From a virus: DNA of 34,343 nucleotides. The translations under genes and the position numbers were made by a program. Location of the stretch: positions 1 to 34,343 of IMG/VR virus record IMGVR_UViG_3300021131_000029. One strand, written 5' to 3'. Positions within the stretch are counted from its first letter, which is position 1; every line of letters begins with the position of its first letter. The notes beneath the pieces were generated by a model. It searched no databases. It was not told the origin of the DNA and saw only the letters and a program-made list of their open reading frames with translations. Below are positions 21,258 to 28,728 of this stretch, piece after piece.

Positions 21258-21292
21258 GAAAGCCCTAGAGGTGAAGGAACTCTAAGGCTTTC
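21258..21292 (+). other. long stem-loop between two small genes
   Basis: GAAAGCC (21258-21264) pairs with GGCTTTC (21286-21292), and TAGAG (21266-21270) with CTCTA (21280-21284), with one mismatch and a nine-base loop GTGAAGGAA. It is 12 bp long, strongly asymmetric in function because no T-run follows. It lies 27 bases before the next start. It could be an mRNA stability element or attenuator. Confidence 0.45.
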
Positions 21293-21318
21293 TAACCACA
21301 TAGTAATCGGAGAACTAC

Positions 21319-21549
21319 ATGGCTAATACAAACGATAAAGAAAATTGTATTTCTTGTCGATTTTTTTCTGGCACAGCTCCTATGGGAGTTTGCAGACGAT
21401 TTCCTGACCAAAGGAACAAAAGCCCTAACGACTGGTGCGGGGAGTTCATGCACTCTAAAAACCTAGTTATTGAGTCGATTACTAGTGGTTTGACCGTTAG
21501 TGTGTCCAAATCAATGAAAAACCCGATTGGCAGACCTAAAAAAACATGA
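21319..21549 (+). CDS. small four-cysteine protein, zinc-binding candidate
   Basis: 76 residues. CISCRFF (C10-x2-C13), GVCRRFP (C25) and DWCGEF (C40) form a four-Cys pattern common to small phage proteins; zinc binding is probable. The C-terminal third is unrelated in style and ends with IGRPKKT. The ribosome site CGGAGA lies six bases before the ATG, and the end overlaps the GroES-like gene by four bases. Function unknown. Confidence 0.65.
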   Translation: MANTNDKENCISCRFFSGTAPMGVCRRFPDQRNKSPNDWCGEFMHSKNLVIESITSGLTVSVSKSMKNPIGRPKKT

Positions 21550-21887
21550 AGTTAAAGCCATTATTAGACAAAATTGTTGTAAAACCTGATGTTCGTGTGT
21601 TATCTAAGATTCTTATTGTCAATAATAAGGAAGTAGAAAACATGGGAACAGTCGTGGCAGTAGGACCTGGCAAGAAATTACCTAATGGGCGCAGAGAAGA
21701 TATGCCTATTGAGGTTGGTAAAAGAGTTCGCTTTGGCACTATGAATGACGATAGGGGCGAGGAATATCTTAAATACTTTCCTTATTTTGAAGATGGAGTC
21801 AAATATTTAGTCATGAGTTGGCAAGATATTTGTTTTATGGAGGAGGACTATGAAAAAGAAAAGAACAGCATTAGCCAAAGCAATTGA
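21546..21887 (+). CDS. GroES-like co-chaperonin
   Basis: 113 residues. LKPLLDKIVVKPD starts the GroES barrel; ILIVN in the 15-34 segment occupies the mobile-loop slot that contacts GroEL. NMGTVVAVGPGKK then EVGKRVRFG and LVMSWQDICFM follow as in Cpn10. The last 15 residues are an acidic extension beyond the domain. No GroEL gene is present, so it presumably works with host GroEL, as T4 gp31 does for its coat protein. It is followed by an overlapping gene. Confidence 0.85.
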   Translation: MKLKPLLDKIVVKPDVRVLSKILIVNNKEVENMGTVVAVGPGKKLPNGRREDMPIEVGKRVRFGTMNDDRGEEYLKYFPYFEDGVKYLVMSWQDICFMEEDYEKEKNSISQSN

Positions 21888-22128
21888 ATGGTTCGTGGCT
21901 TTTTTTGAGCCATTGCCGCCTGATGCTAGGCGTAAGATAGTTTATGACTACAACAAACCACCAATAAAGGAAAATAATATGCCATTAATAAAATCAGCCA
22001 AACCAGCCGCATTTAAGAAAAACATTAAAACTGAAGTAAAAGCAGGAAAACCTGTAAAGCAAGCAGTAGCAATTGCTTACTCTGAAGCTAGAGCTGCTAA
22101 AAAATCATCAACGAAAGGTAAAAAATGA
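21850..22128 (+). CDS. two-part basic protein with internal DUF6496-like start
   Basis: 92 residues as one frame. The N-terminal 43 residues (KKKRTALAKAIEWFVAFFEP) look like a membrane-proximal helix. The C-terminal 49 (PLIKSAKPAAFKKNIKTEVK, then AGKPVKQAVAIAYSEARAAK) resemble the short basic DUF6496 proteins of phages and bacteria, and that part has its own ATG at 21979 with AAAGGAAA before it. The 49-residue form alone may be the real product. It overlaps GroES by 38 bases. Confidence 0.55.
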   Translation: MKKKRTALAKAIEWFVAFFEPLPPDARRKIVYDYNKPPIKENNMPLIKSAKPAAFKKNIKTEVKAGKPVKQAVAIAYSEARAAKKSSTKGKK

Positions 22129-22310
22129 CATTAGACTTAACTTTAGATGAAATTAATTACATCCTATTACAGGTAGGAAAAGCCCCATTTTCTGAATGTG
22201 CCCCATTAATCAATAAGATTCATATGCAAGCTAGTCCTCAAATACCTGCTAAACCATTAGGAATGGCTGGAAATACTGAACAAGCATCGGATATTATTGA
22301 TGAAAAGTAA
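22125..22310 (+). CDS. small conserved phage protein
   Basis: 61 residues starting TLDLTLDEINYILLQVGKAP then SECAPLINKIHMQA, a short amphipathic pattern I have seen in many phage genomes just upstream of terminase. A Pro-rich middle precedes a polar end. It overlaps the previous and next genes by four and eleven bases. Function unknown. Confidence 0.65.
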   Translation: MTLDLTLDEINYILLQVGKAPFSECAPLINKIHMQASPQIPAKPLGMAGNTEQASDIIDEK

Positions 22311-22953
22311 AGTTCTTCCTACAATTATTGTAAAAATTGCTGATTTAAAAAATCACCCTAGAAATTATAGGGAACATCACGATGACCAAGTAGACCATTT
22401 AATGCAAAGTATTAAACAAAATGGGTTTTATAAGAACATTGTTGTTGCAAAAGATAATACTATTTTGGCTGGTCATGGAATTATGAAAGCCGCTAAAAAG
22501 ATAGGAATGACCGAAATAGCCATAACAAAGCTTGAAATTGATGCTGAAAGCCCGCAAGCTTTAAAGATTTTGACTGGAGATAATGAAGTTGGAAGACTTG
22601 CTGAAATTGACGATAGGTCTTTATCGGAAATACTTAAAAAAGTAAAAGATGATGATATTGATGGCTTATTAGGTACTGGTTACGATGAAATGATGTTAGC
22701 TAATTTAGTTATGGTTACTAGACATGGTAAAGAAATAGCCAATATTAATGAAGCGGCTGAATGGGTAGGTATGCCTGATTATCAAGCAAAAGAAGACCCA
22801 ATTAAGATTGCAATTCAATTTAGAAGTGAAGAAGATAGGGAAGTATTTGCCAATTTATCTAAATTAAAAATGGGTAAAGACGGTGGAACAACTTGGTCTT
22901 GCTGGTGGCCTCCAAAAGAAAAAGAGGATATTTCATCTGTAAAGTATGAATAA
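22300..22953 (+). CDS. ParB-like nuclease-domain protein
   Basis: 217 residues from the ATG at 22300; a TTG one codon earlier is less likely. LKNHPRNYREHHDDQVDHLM then QSIKQNGF and ILAGHGIMKAA are the ParB N-terminal domain motifs (PF02195). The C-terminal 100 residues end in TTWSCWWPPKEKEDI and contain no methyltransferase motif (no DPPY). This shape is common next to phage terminases and to TAGT genes. It overlaps the glycosyltransferase gene by eight bases. Confidence 0.85.
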   Translation: MKSKVLPTIIVKIADLKNHPRNYREHHDDQVDHLMQSIKQNGFYKNIVVAKDNTILAGHGIMKAAKKIGMTEIAITKLEIDAESPQALKILTGDNEVGRLAEIDDRSLSEILKKVKDDDIDGLLGTGYDEMMLANLVMVTRHGKEIANINEAAEWVGMPDYQAKEDPIKIAIQFRSEEDREVFANLSKLKMGKDGGTTWSCWWPPKEKEDISSVKYE

Positions 22954-23824
22954 GCCAGAATTTCCTATCTACATTATATCCAAAGGAAGACATGATTGTT
23001 GTTTAACTGCTAAATTCTTTGTAGAAGACGGTGTAAATTTTAAAATAGTAGTAGAGCCTCAAGAAAAACAGCTTTATGCAGATATTTATGGTGTAGACCG
23101 TATATTGGTATTGCCATTTTCTAATTTAGGACTTGGTGGAATTCCAGCTAGAAATTGGGTTTGGGAGCATTCCAAAGCGGCAGGTGCTGAAAGACATTGG
23201 ATATTTGACGATAACATTGGAATGGTTCGTAGGCTACATAAAGGCAAAAGAATTAGATGTAATGCCAATATAGCTTTAAAAGCGTGCGAAGATTTTATAA
23301 ATCGTTATGAAAATATAGCCATAGCAGGGTTAAATTACACATTTTTTGCGGTTGGTAAAAAGCCGCCATTTAATCTAAATGTTCATGTTTATAGTTGTTT
23401 ATGCATTAAAAATGACTTAGATTACCGATGGAGAGGTAGATATAACGAAGATACCGATTTATGCTTGCAAGTGCTTAGTGGTGGTTTATGCACAGTATTA
23501 TTTAATGCTTTTTTAATTGATAAAATGGCTACTATGACTATGAAAGGCGGAAATGCTGACGTTCTATATAAAGGCGATGGTAGATTAAAGATGGCTAGGT
23601 CATTAGAAAGGTTATGGCCTGGAGTAGTAAGTGTAAATAGAAGGTTTGATAGGCCTCAGCATGTTATTAAAGATGCTTGGAAACGATTTGATACGCAACT
23701 TATACGAAAAAAAGATTTAAACTGGGACAAAATTGAAGAACAAACTTATAACATTAAGCTAAAACAGATTAAAACCGAGGTTAAAAGCGAAGAATTGAAG
23801 GAAATGTTAAAAAATGGAACTTGA
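22946..23824 (+). CDS. TAGT-type GT-A glycosyltransferase
   Basis: 292 residues. FPIYIISKGRHDCCLTAKFF then IVVEPQE begin a GT-A fold. HWIFDDNIG (D88-D89) is the metal/nucleotide-sugar DxD-like site, and RYNEDTDLCLQVL the catalytic Asp region. MATMTMKGGN and DRPQHVIKDAW are also conserved in this family, TET-associated glycosyltransferases (PF20691). The family was predicted to glycosylate modified bases in phage DNA. No TET/JBP or base-modifying enzyme is seen in the window, so its substrate here is unknown. Confidence 0.82.
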   Translation: MNKPEFPIYIISKGRHDCCLTAKFFVEDGVNFKIVVEPQEKQLYADIYGVDRILVLPFSNLGLGGIPARNWVWEHSKAAGAERHWIFDDNIGMVRRLHKGKRIRCNANIALKACEDFINRYENIAIAGLNYTFFAVGKKPPFNLNVHVYSCLCIKNDLDYRWRGRYNEDTDLCLQVLSGGLCTVLFNAFLIDKMATMTMKGGNADVLYKGDGRLKMARSLERLWPGVVSVNRRFDRPQHVIKDAWKRFDTQLIRKKDLNWDKIEEQTYNIKLKQIKTEVKSEELKEMLKNGT

Positions 23825-24224
23825 AAAAGATACCCTTAAAAAAGAAAATTGGGGAGGTGAAAGAGAAAATGCTGGTAGAGAAGCTTTTGAGCCTACAGAT
23901 GATGAAAAAGCCAATGTGGAACTTTTAAGTGGATATGGAGTTCCATTTGAGCAAATAGCTGTAATTATTAGAGATGGTATAAGTCTATCCACTTTAAGAA
24001 GACATTTTCCACATGAATTACTTAAAGGCAAAGCAAAAGCCAATGGCCAAATAGGTCGTGGATTGTTTCAAAAAGCCATGAGTGGTGATACCACAGCTAT
24101 GATTTGGTGGACAAAAACACAAATGAAATGGTCTGAAACCGTAAAAAATGAAATTACTGGGTTAGATGGAACAGAACTTAAAAACATCCAAATTACCTTT
24201 GTAAAGCCAGATGGAAGTAATTAA
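23814..24224 (+). CDS. terminase small subunit
   Basis: 136 residues. VPFEQIAVIIRDGISLSTLR then RHFPHEL is a helix-turn-helix used to recognise the packaging site. GRGLFQKAMSGDTTAMIWWT follows as the oligomerisation part seen in TerS proteins. It overlaps the glycosyltransferase by 11 bases and the large subunit by 14. Acting as a ring, it starts headful packaging with TerL. Confidence 0.82.
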   Translation: MELEKDTLKKENWGGERENAGREAFEPTDDEKANVELLSGYGVPFEQIAVIIRDGISLSTLRRHFPHELLKGKAKANGQIGRGLFQKAMSGDTTAMIWWTKTQMKWSETVKNEITGLDGTELKNIQITFVKPDGSN

Positions 24225-25485
24225 CGGTAGGGCTAATGCTGATTTTCCACAAAAATTATCAGTATTGTTTGAGCCAGAAACCTGTCGTTATAGGGTTTTA
24301 TATGGCGGTCGTGGTGGTGCTAAGTCTTGGGGCATTGCTAGGGCTTTGCTTATATTGGGCACTAAAAAAGCTATACGAATTCTTTGTGCAAGGGAATTTC
24401 AAACTTCAATAAGCCAATCTGTTCATAAATTGCTTTCAGACCAAATATTTTCTTTAAATATGTTGGATTTTTATGAAATAACTCAAAATTCCATTAGAGG
24501 TATAAATGGCACAGAGTTTAGTTTTGCTGGATTAAAGAACAATATTGCTAATATTAAGTCTTTTGAGGGCGTTGATATTTGTTGGATTGAGGAAGCAAAT
24601 ACTGTATCCAAAATGAGTTGGGACGTACTTATTCCAACAATTCGTAAGCAAAACTCAGAAATATGGGTAAGTTTTAATCCTGAACTTGAAACAGATGAAA
24701 CTTATAAGCGCTTTGTAGCAAATCCACCAGATGATTCTGTAGTTCAAAAGATTAATTGGCAAGATAATCCTTGGTTTCCTGAGACTTTAAGGCTTGAAAA
24801 AGATGCTTTGTATGCTAGGGACAGAGAAGCATATAACACTGTTTGGGAAGGAATGTGCCGCCAAACTGTTGATGGCGCTATATTTGCCAAAGAAATGCAA
24901 CAAGCTGAGTTTGAGGGCAGGATTACTAGAGTACCTTATGACCCAATTAAGCCTGTAATGGCTGTATTTGACATTGGTTGGGCAGATGCAACTGCAGTTT
25001 GGTTCTTGCAATTCATAGGAATGGAAACTAGGCTAATTCGTTATTACGAAACAACACAAACAACAATGAGCCAAATCTTAGCCAAGATGCAGACTTTTGG
25101 TTATGTCTACGATACTTTGTATTTGCCCCATGATGCACAGAATAAAACGCTAGCCGCCAATGGTAGAAGCATTGAAGAAATAGTTAGGTCAGCTGGCTAT
25201 AATGTAAGAATTATTGACAGAACTCCTGTAACAGATAGTATTAATGCCGCTAGAACAATCTTTTCTAAATGCTATTTTGATAGAGAAAATTGCCACGAAG
25301 GTCTACAATGTTTAAGACATTATAGGTATGATGTAAATGATGCTGGAACATTTAGCCAAAAGCCTTTGCATGACAATTATTCTCATGGCGCTGATGCCTT
25401 TAGGTATATAGGATTAATGATTAATGAGCCTAAGCAAGTGAAGAAAAAACAAATAAATTATCAGGTAAGTAGTTGGATGTCCTGA
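24211..25485 (+). CDS. terminase large subunit (PBSX/P22-type)
   Basis: 424 residues. ATPase: GGRGGAKSW (Walker A, 32-40) and VDICWIEEAN (Walker B with catalytic Glu, 121-130). Nuclease: D254 in FDIGWADATA plus HGADAFRY near residue 400. This is the Terminase_3/PBSX layout used by headful packagers. It drives DNA into the portal and cuts at the end. It ends 22 bases before the portal gene, and its type agrees with a circularly permuted genome. Confidence 0.93.
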   Translation: MEVINGRANADFPQKLSVLFEPETCRYRVLYGGRGGAKSWGIARALLILGTKKAIRILCAREFQTSISQSVHKLLSDQIFSLNMLDFYEITQNSIRGINGTEFSFAGLKNNIANIKSFEGVDICWIEEANTVSKMSWDVLIPTIRKQNSEIWVSFNPELETDETYKRFVANPPDDSVVQKINWQDNPWFPETLRLEKDALYARDREAYNTVWEGMCRQTVDGAIFAKEMQQAEFEGRITRVPYDPIKPVMAVFDIGWADATAVWFLQFIGMETRLIRYYETTQTTMSQILAKMQTFGYVYDTLYLPHDAQNKTLAANGRSIEEIVRSAGYNVRIIDRTPVTDSINAARTIFSKCYFDRENCHEGLQCLRHYRYDVNDAGTFSQKPLHDNYSHGADAFRYIGLMINEPKQVKKKQINYQVSSWMS

Positions 25486-25507
25486 AAATATGATATAAGG
25501 ATTAGTT

Positions 25508-27583
25508 ATGGGAATCTACGACAACGATATTAAAGATAATGCTGATGAAGGCATTATTGAGGAAGCGAAAGAATTTTTACGATTCTGTTCGGATAATGAC
25601 TCCAATAATCGAGTTGAAGCCCTTGATGATTTAAAGTTTGCTGGTGGCGACCAATGGCCTGTTGAGATTCAAAACTCAAGGCAGTTAGAATCACGACCAT
25701 TTTTGACCATTAATAAAATTGATGCTTATTGCCGCCAGATTACAAATAGCCAAAGACAGCAACGGCCTCGCATCAAAGCGCATGGCGTTAATGACCAATC
25801 TGATGAAAAAATAGCTGAAATAATTACAGGTATTTGCCGTCATATTGAAGTGCAATCTGATGCTGATGCCGCTTATGACAATGCGTTTGACTTTGCAGTA
25901 CGCATGGGTTGGGGCTATTGGCGTGTAACTACAGACTATATGAAGCCTGATAGCTTTGACCAAGAAATATACATTAAACGCATTGAAAACCCATTTATGG
26001 TCTATTTTGACCCTAATTCAAGCGAGCCAGATGGTTCTGATGCCGAAAAATGCTTGATTACTGAAGTCGTAAGCAAAGATGTATTTAGAAAGATGTACCC
26101 TGATGCTGAGTTAGATGCAGGGTTTACACCTAGAGGAACAGGCGATTCGCAGTCCGAATGGATTACGAAAGAAGATATTCGCATAGCTGAATATTTTTAT
26201 ACCGTTCATACTCGTACCAAATTAGTGCTTTTATCTGATGGTAGTACCGTTTATGCAGACGAAATGCCTAGCCAAAGTTTAATGTTAGAAGCTGGTATTT
26301 ATGAAGTCAGTCGCAGAGAAACAGTCAAAAAAGAGGTTAAATGGGTAAAGCTAACAGGTATGCAAATACTTGAGCGTTCTGATTGGGCTGGTAAATACAT
26401 TCCTGTCGTTCCTGTTTATGGTCAGCAATTGATTGTTGATAGCAAAAAGAAGAAGTTTGGCCTTACTCGCATGGCTAAAGACCCACAACGGATGTATAAC
26501 TTCTGGTCAACAGCGCTTACAGAATCAGTCGCTTTAGCACCAAAGGCTAAATGGCTAGTTGCTGAAGGACAAGATGAAGGCCATGAGGATGAATGGAATC
26601 AAGCCAATATTAAATCAATGCCTGTATTGCGTTATAAACAAACAGACAGCGATGGCAGAATGGCTCCACCTCCAACTCGATTACAGCCTGAGCCGCCTCC
26701 AACGGGAATGGTTACGGCATTACAAGGACTAAATTCGGACTTAATGGCAGTTGTGGGTATTTATGACCCTAGCCAACTACCTCAAGGCAATCAATCAGGC
26801 AAGGCTATTCAAGGTCAGCAGTCGCAAGTGGACATGACCAACTTCCATTATTACGATAATTTGACTCGCTCCATTCGGCAAACTGGCAGGATTATTCTTG
26901 ACCTGATACCCAAAATTTACGATAAACAAAGGGCTTTACGCATCATTGGTGCTGACGGTAAAGGCGAAATGATTACTGTTAATCAGCCTGGCATTGATGA
27001 AATGGGCGTTGAAAAAGTCCTAAATGATGTAACTGTAGGCGAATATGATGTTGTTATGGAAACAGGGCCAGGCTATAACTCGAAACGACAGGAAGCCGTA
27101 GAATCTATGGTTTCCATGCTGGCTGTTGACCCTGGCTTAATGCAACAGGCTGGAGATTTAATCTTCCGTAACATGGACTTTCCTGGCGCTGACATTATTG
27201 CCGATAGACTTGCGGCGGCTAATCCATTGGCTCAAATTGACGAAAAATCAGATATTCCACCACAAGTTCAAATGCAATTGGCACAAGGCCAGCAACAAGT
27301 TCAGCAGTTGCAACAGCAGTTACAAGCTATGCAAATGGATATGAAATACCATGCAACCATTGAACAACAAAAACAAGAGGCTGAAACTCAGCGTAAATCA
27401 ATGGATGTACAGGCTAGAATGACTGATTCGCAATTAAGAACTGAAACAATTGCCCACGATACAGTTGTTAAGACTGAAACCCAAAAAGAAATTGAATCTA
27501 TGAAGGCGCAATTAGCGTTAGTTTTAGCTAAATTAGATTTAGGTAGACAAGCAGAAGATGAAGCAATTGAAAGAGCAATTTAA
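25508..27583 (+). CDS. portal protein, P22 gp1-like
   Basis: 691 residues, close to P22 gp1 (725). AGGDQWPVEIQNSRQLESRP then FLTINKIDAYCRQITNSQRQ, and QNQAN.KSMPVLRYK-type segments, belong to the P22 portal family (PF16510). The last 120 residues are Gln-rich coiled coil (QQQVQQLQQQLQAMQ), as in the P22 barrel. The dodecamer forms the DNA channel and docks TerL and the gp4-like protein. ATG with AAGGAT site; it is preceded by a 22-base gap. Confidence 0.9.
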   Translation: MGIYDNDIKDNADEGIIEEAKEFLRFCSDNDSNNRVEALDDLKFAGGDQWPVEIQNSRQLESRPFLTINKIDAYCRQITNSQRQQRPRIKAHGVNDQSDEKIAEIITGICRHIEVQSDADAAYDNAFDFAVRMGWGYWRVTTDYMKPDSFDQEIYIKRIENPFMVYFDPNSSEPDGSDAEKCLITEVVSKDVFRKMYPDAELDAGFTPRGTGDSQSEWITKEDIRIAEYFYTVHTRTKLVLLSDGSTVYADEMPSQSLMLEAGIYEVSRRETVKKEVKWVKLTGMQILERSDWAGKYIPVVPVYGQQLIVDSKKKKFGLTRMAKDPQRMYNFWSTALTESVALAPKAKWLVAEGQDEGHEDEWNQANIKSMPVLRYKQTDSDGRMAPPPTRLQPEPPPTGMVTALQGLNSDLMAVVGIYDPSQLPQGNQSGKAIQGQQSQVDMTNFHYYDNLTRSIRQTGRIILDLIPKIYDKQRALRIIGADGKGEMITVNQPGIDEMGVEKVLNDVTVGEYDVVMETGPGYNSKRQEAVESMVSMLAVDPGLMQQAGDLIFRNMDFPGADIIADRLAAANPLAQIDEKSDIPPQVQMQLAQGQQQVQQLQQQLQAMQMDMKYHATIEQQKQEAETQRKSMDVQARMTDSQLRTETIAHDTVVKTETQKEIESMKAQLALVLAKLDLGRQAEDEAIERAI

Positions 27584-27594
27584 TCGGAGGATAT

Positions 27595-27774
27595 ATGCCA
27601 ATCATTACAAGTAAAAATAGAGAAGAATGGATGCAAGCAGAAATGGCTAGAAGGTCAGGAAAACCAATACCAAAACCACAAAATATGTATGCAGGTATGG
27701 AGAAATCTGAACTTAAGCAACATAAAATTATGTTAAAAGAAGCAAAAAAAGAGGCAAAATCGGCTAAAGAATAG
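27595..27774 (+). CDS. 59-residue basic protein between portal and scaffold
   Basis: Starts MPIITSKNREEWMQAEMARR and ends EAKKEAKSAKE. Lys-rich with a helical C-terminus. The ribosome site CGGAGG is five bases before the ATG at 27595. It is too short for a full scaffold; it could help portal assembly, but only position supports that. It is followed at once by a promoter. Confidence 0.62.
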   Translation: MPIITSKNREEWMQAEMARRSGKPIPKPQNMYAGMEKSELKQHKIMLKEAKKEAKSAKE

Positions 27775-27775
27775 A

Positions 27776-27802
27776 TTGACATTTATTTTTTATTAGTATA
27801 AT
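27776..27802 (+). promoter_or_regulatory. near-consensus sigma70 promoter for scaffold and coat
   Basis: TTGACA (27776-27781) and TATAAT (27797-27802) are both perfect consensus boxes, with a short spacer of 15 bases. They lie 30 bases before the scaffold ATG. A second TATAAC-like box lies at 27810. It would raise expression of the scaffold and coat genes relative to the upstream portal. Confidence 0.7.
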
Positions 27803-27832
27803 TTGAAGTATAACTTTGGAGCTTGAGGAATC

Positions 27833-28702
27833 ATGGCTGAAGTAAAAGAAGCAGGAAGTGTAGTAACGAGTGAAAACTCAGCAGATTTTTATGCAGAAAG
27901 ATTAGGTTTAGCGGATAACCAAGAGGCTGAGGCTGTTAAAACAGAGCCAGTTATTGAGGAATCTTCGAGTGAACCATCAGCAGAGGAAGAAGCTAAAGTA
28001 GATGTCCCAAAAGACAAAGTTGAAAAACGGTTTTCTAAAGTAACTAAACGAGCAGAACAAGCTGAAGCTCGTGCAAGTGAATTAGAGAATCGATTAAGAG
28101 AATTAGAAGCAAAGGCAAGTCCGCAACCTATAGCCCAAACAGCAGAGGTTACAGATAAGCCACAAGCAGGCCAATTTAATGATGCTTTTGAATATGCAGA
28201 GGCATTGGCAGAATGGTCTGCTGAAAAGGCATTAAGAGATAGAGATATAGCAGAATCACAACGCAGAGCAGAGGTCGAACGAGCTAATATATCAAAGGCT
28301 TGGATTGACAAGGTTGAAAAGTTTAAATCCGAAACAAAGGATTTTGACAAAGTTGTATCAAATAGCACCACAGTAGTAAGTGATGCTGTTAGAGATGCAA
28401 TTTTAGAATCTGATGTAGGGCCACAAATCCTATATTTTCTTGCTTCTGATAAGGATTTTGCTACAAAAATAACTCAAATGCCAGCTATTAAGGCTCTTAA
28501 AGAAATTGGTCGATTGGAAGCTAAATTTGAGGAAGTTCCTCAAGTTGAAGCTAAAACAGCTACTAGAAGTAAAGCACCAGCGCCTATTAGTCCTTTGAAA
28601 GGCGGCAAAGCTGGAGCAGATGTGCTGATAGACACCAATGGTGAATTCTACGGTTCATATGCCCAATGGAAAGCCGCACGATTAGCTAAGAAGATACGCT
28701 GA
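27833..28702 (+). CDS. scaffolding protein
   Basis: 289 residues, acidic N-terminus (EEAKVDVPKDKVEKRFSKVT) leading to a long coiled coil (KRAEQAEARASELENRLREL) and a basic C-terminal helix (QWKAARLAKKIR) that would bind the coat protein, as the P22 gp8 C-terminus does. P22 gp8 is 303 residues and has the same order (portal-scaffold-coat). It probably directs procapsid assembly and leaves before packaging. It follows a strong promoter. Confidence 0.8.
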   Translation: MAEVKEAGSVVTSENSADFYAERLGLADNQEAEAVKTEPVIEESSSEPSAEEEAKVDVPKDKVEKRFSKVTKRAEQAEARASELENRLRELEAKASPQPIAQTAEVTDKPQAGQFNDAFEYAEALAEWSAEKALRDRDIAESQRRAEVERANISKAWIDKVEKFKSETKDFDKVVSNSTTVVSDAVRDAILESDVGPQILYFLASDKDFATKITQMPAIKALKEIGRLEAKFEEVPQVEAKTATRSKAPAPISPLKGGKAGADVLIDTNGEFYGSYAQWKAARLAKKIR

Positions 28703-28728
28703 TAACCTAATTTTTTTGGAGAATTATC

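Noticed and set aside
22300-22953. ParB fused to a DNA methyltransferase
   Set aside because: The second half has no S-adenosylmethionine motif (no DPPY or FxGxG), so it is a ParB-like protein only.
27889-28371. Long minus-strand frame (160 codons) opposite the scaffold gene
   Set aside because: It is the antisense of a Glu/Lys/Ala-rich coding frame; the product is Ser/Leu-rich low complexity with no ribosome site, and the plus frame is a clear scaffold.
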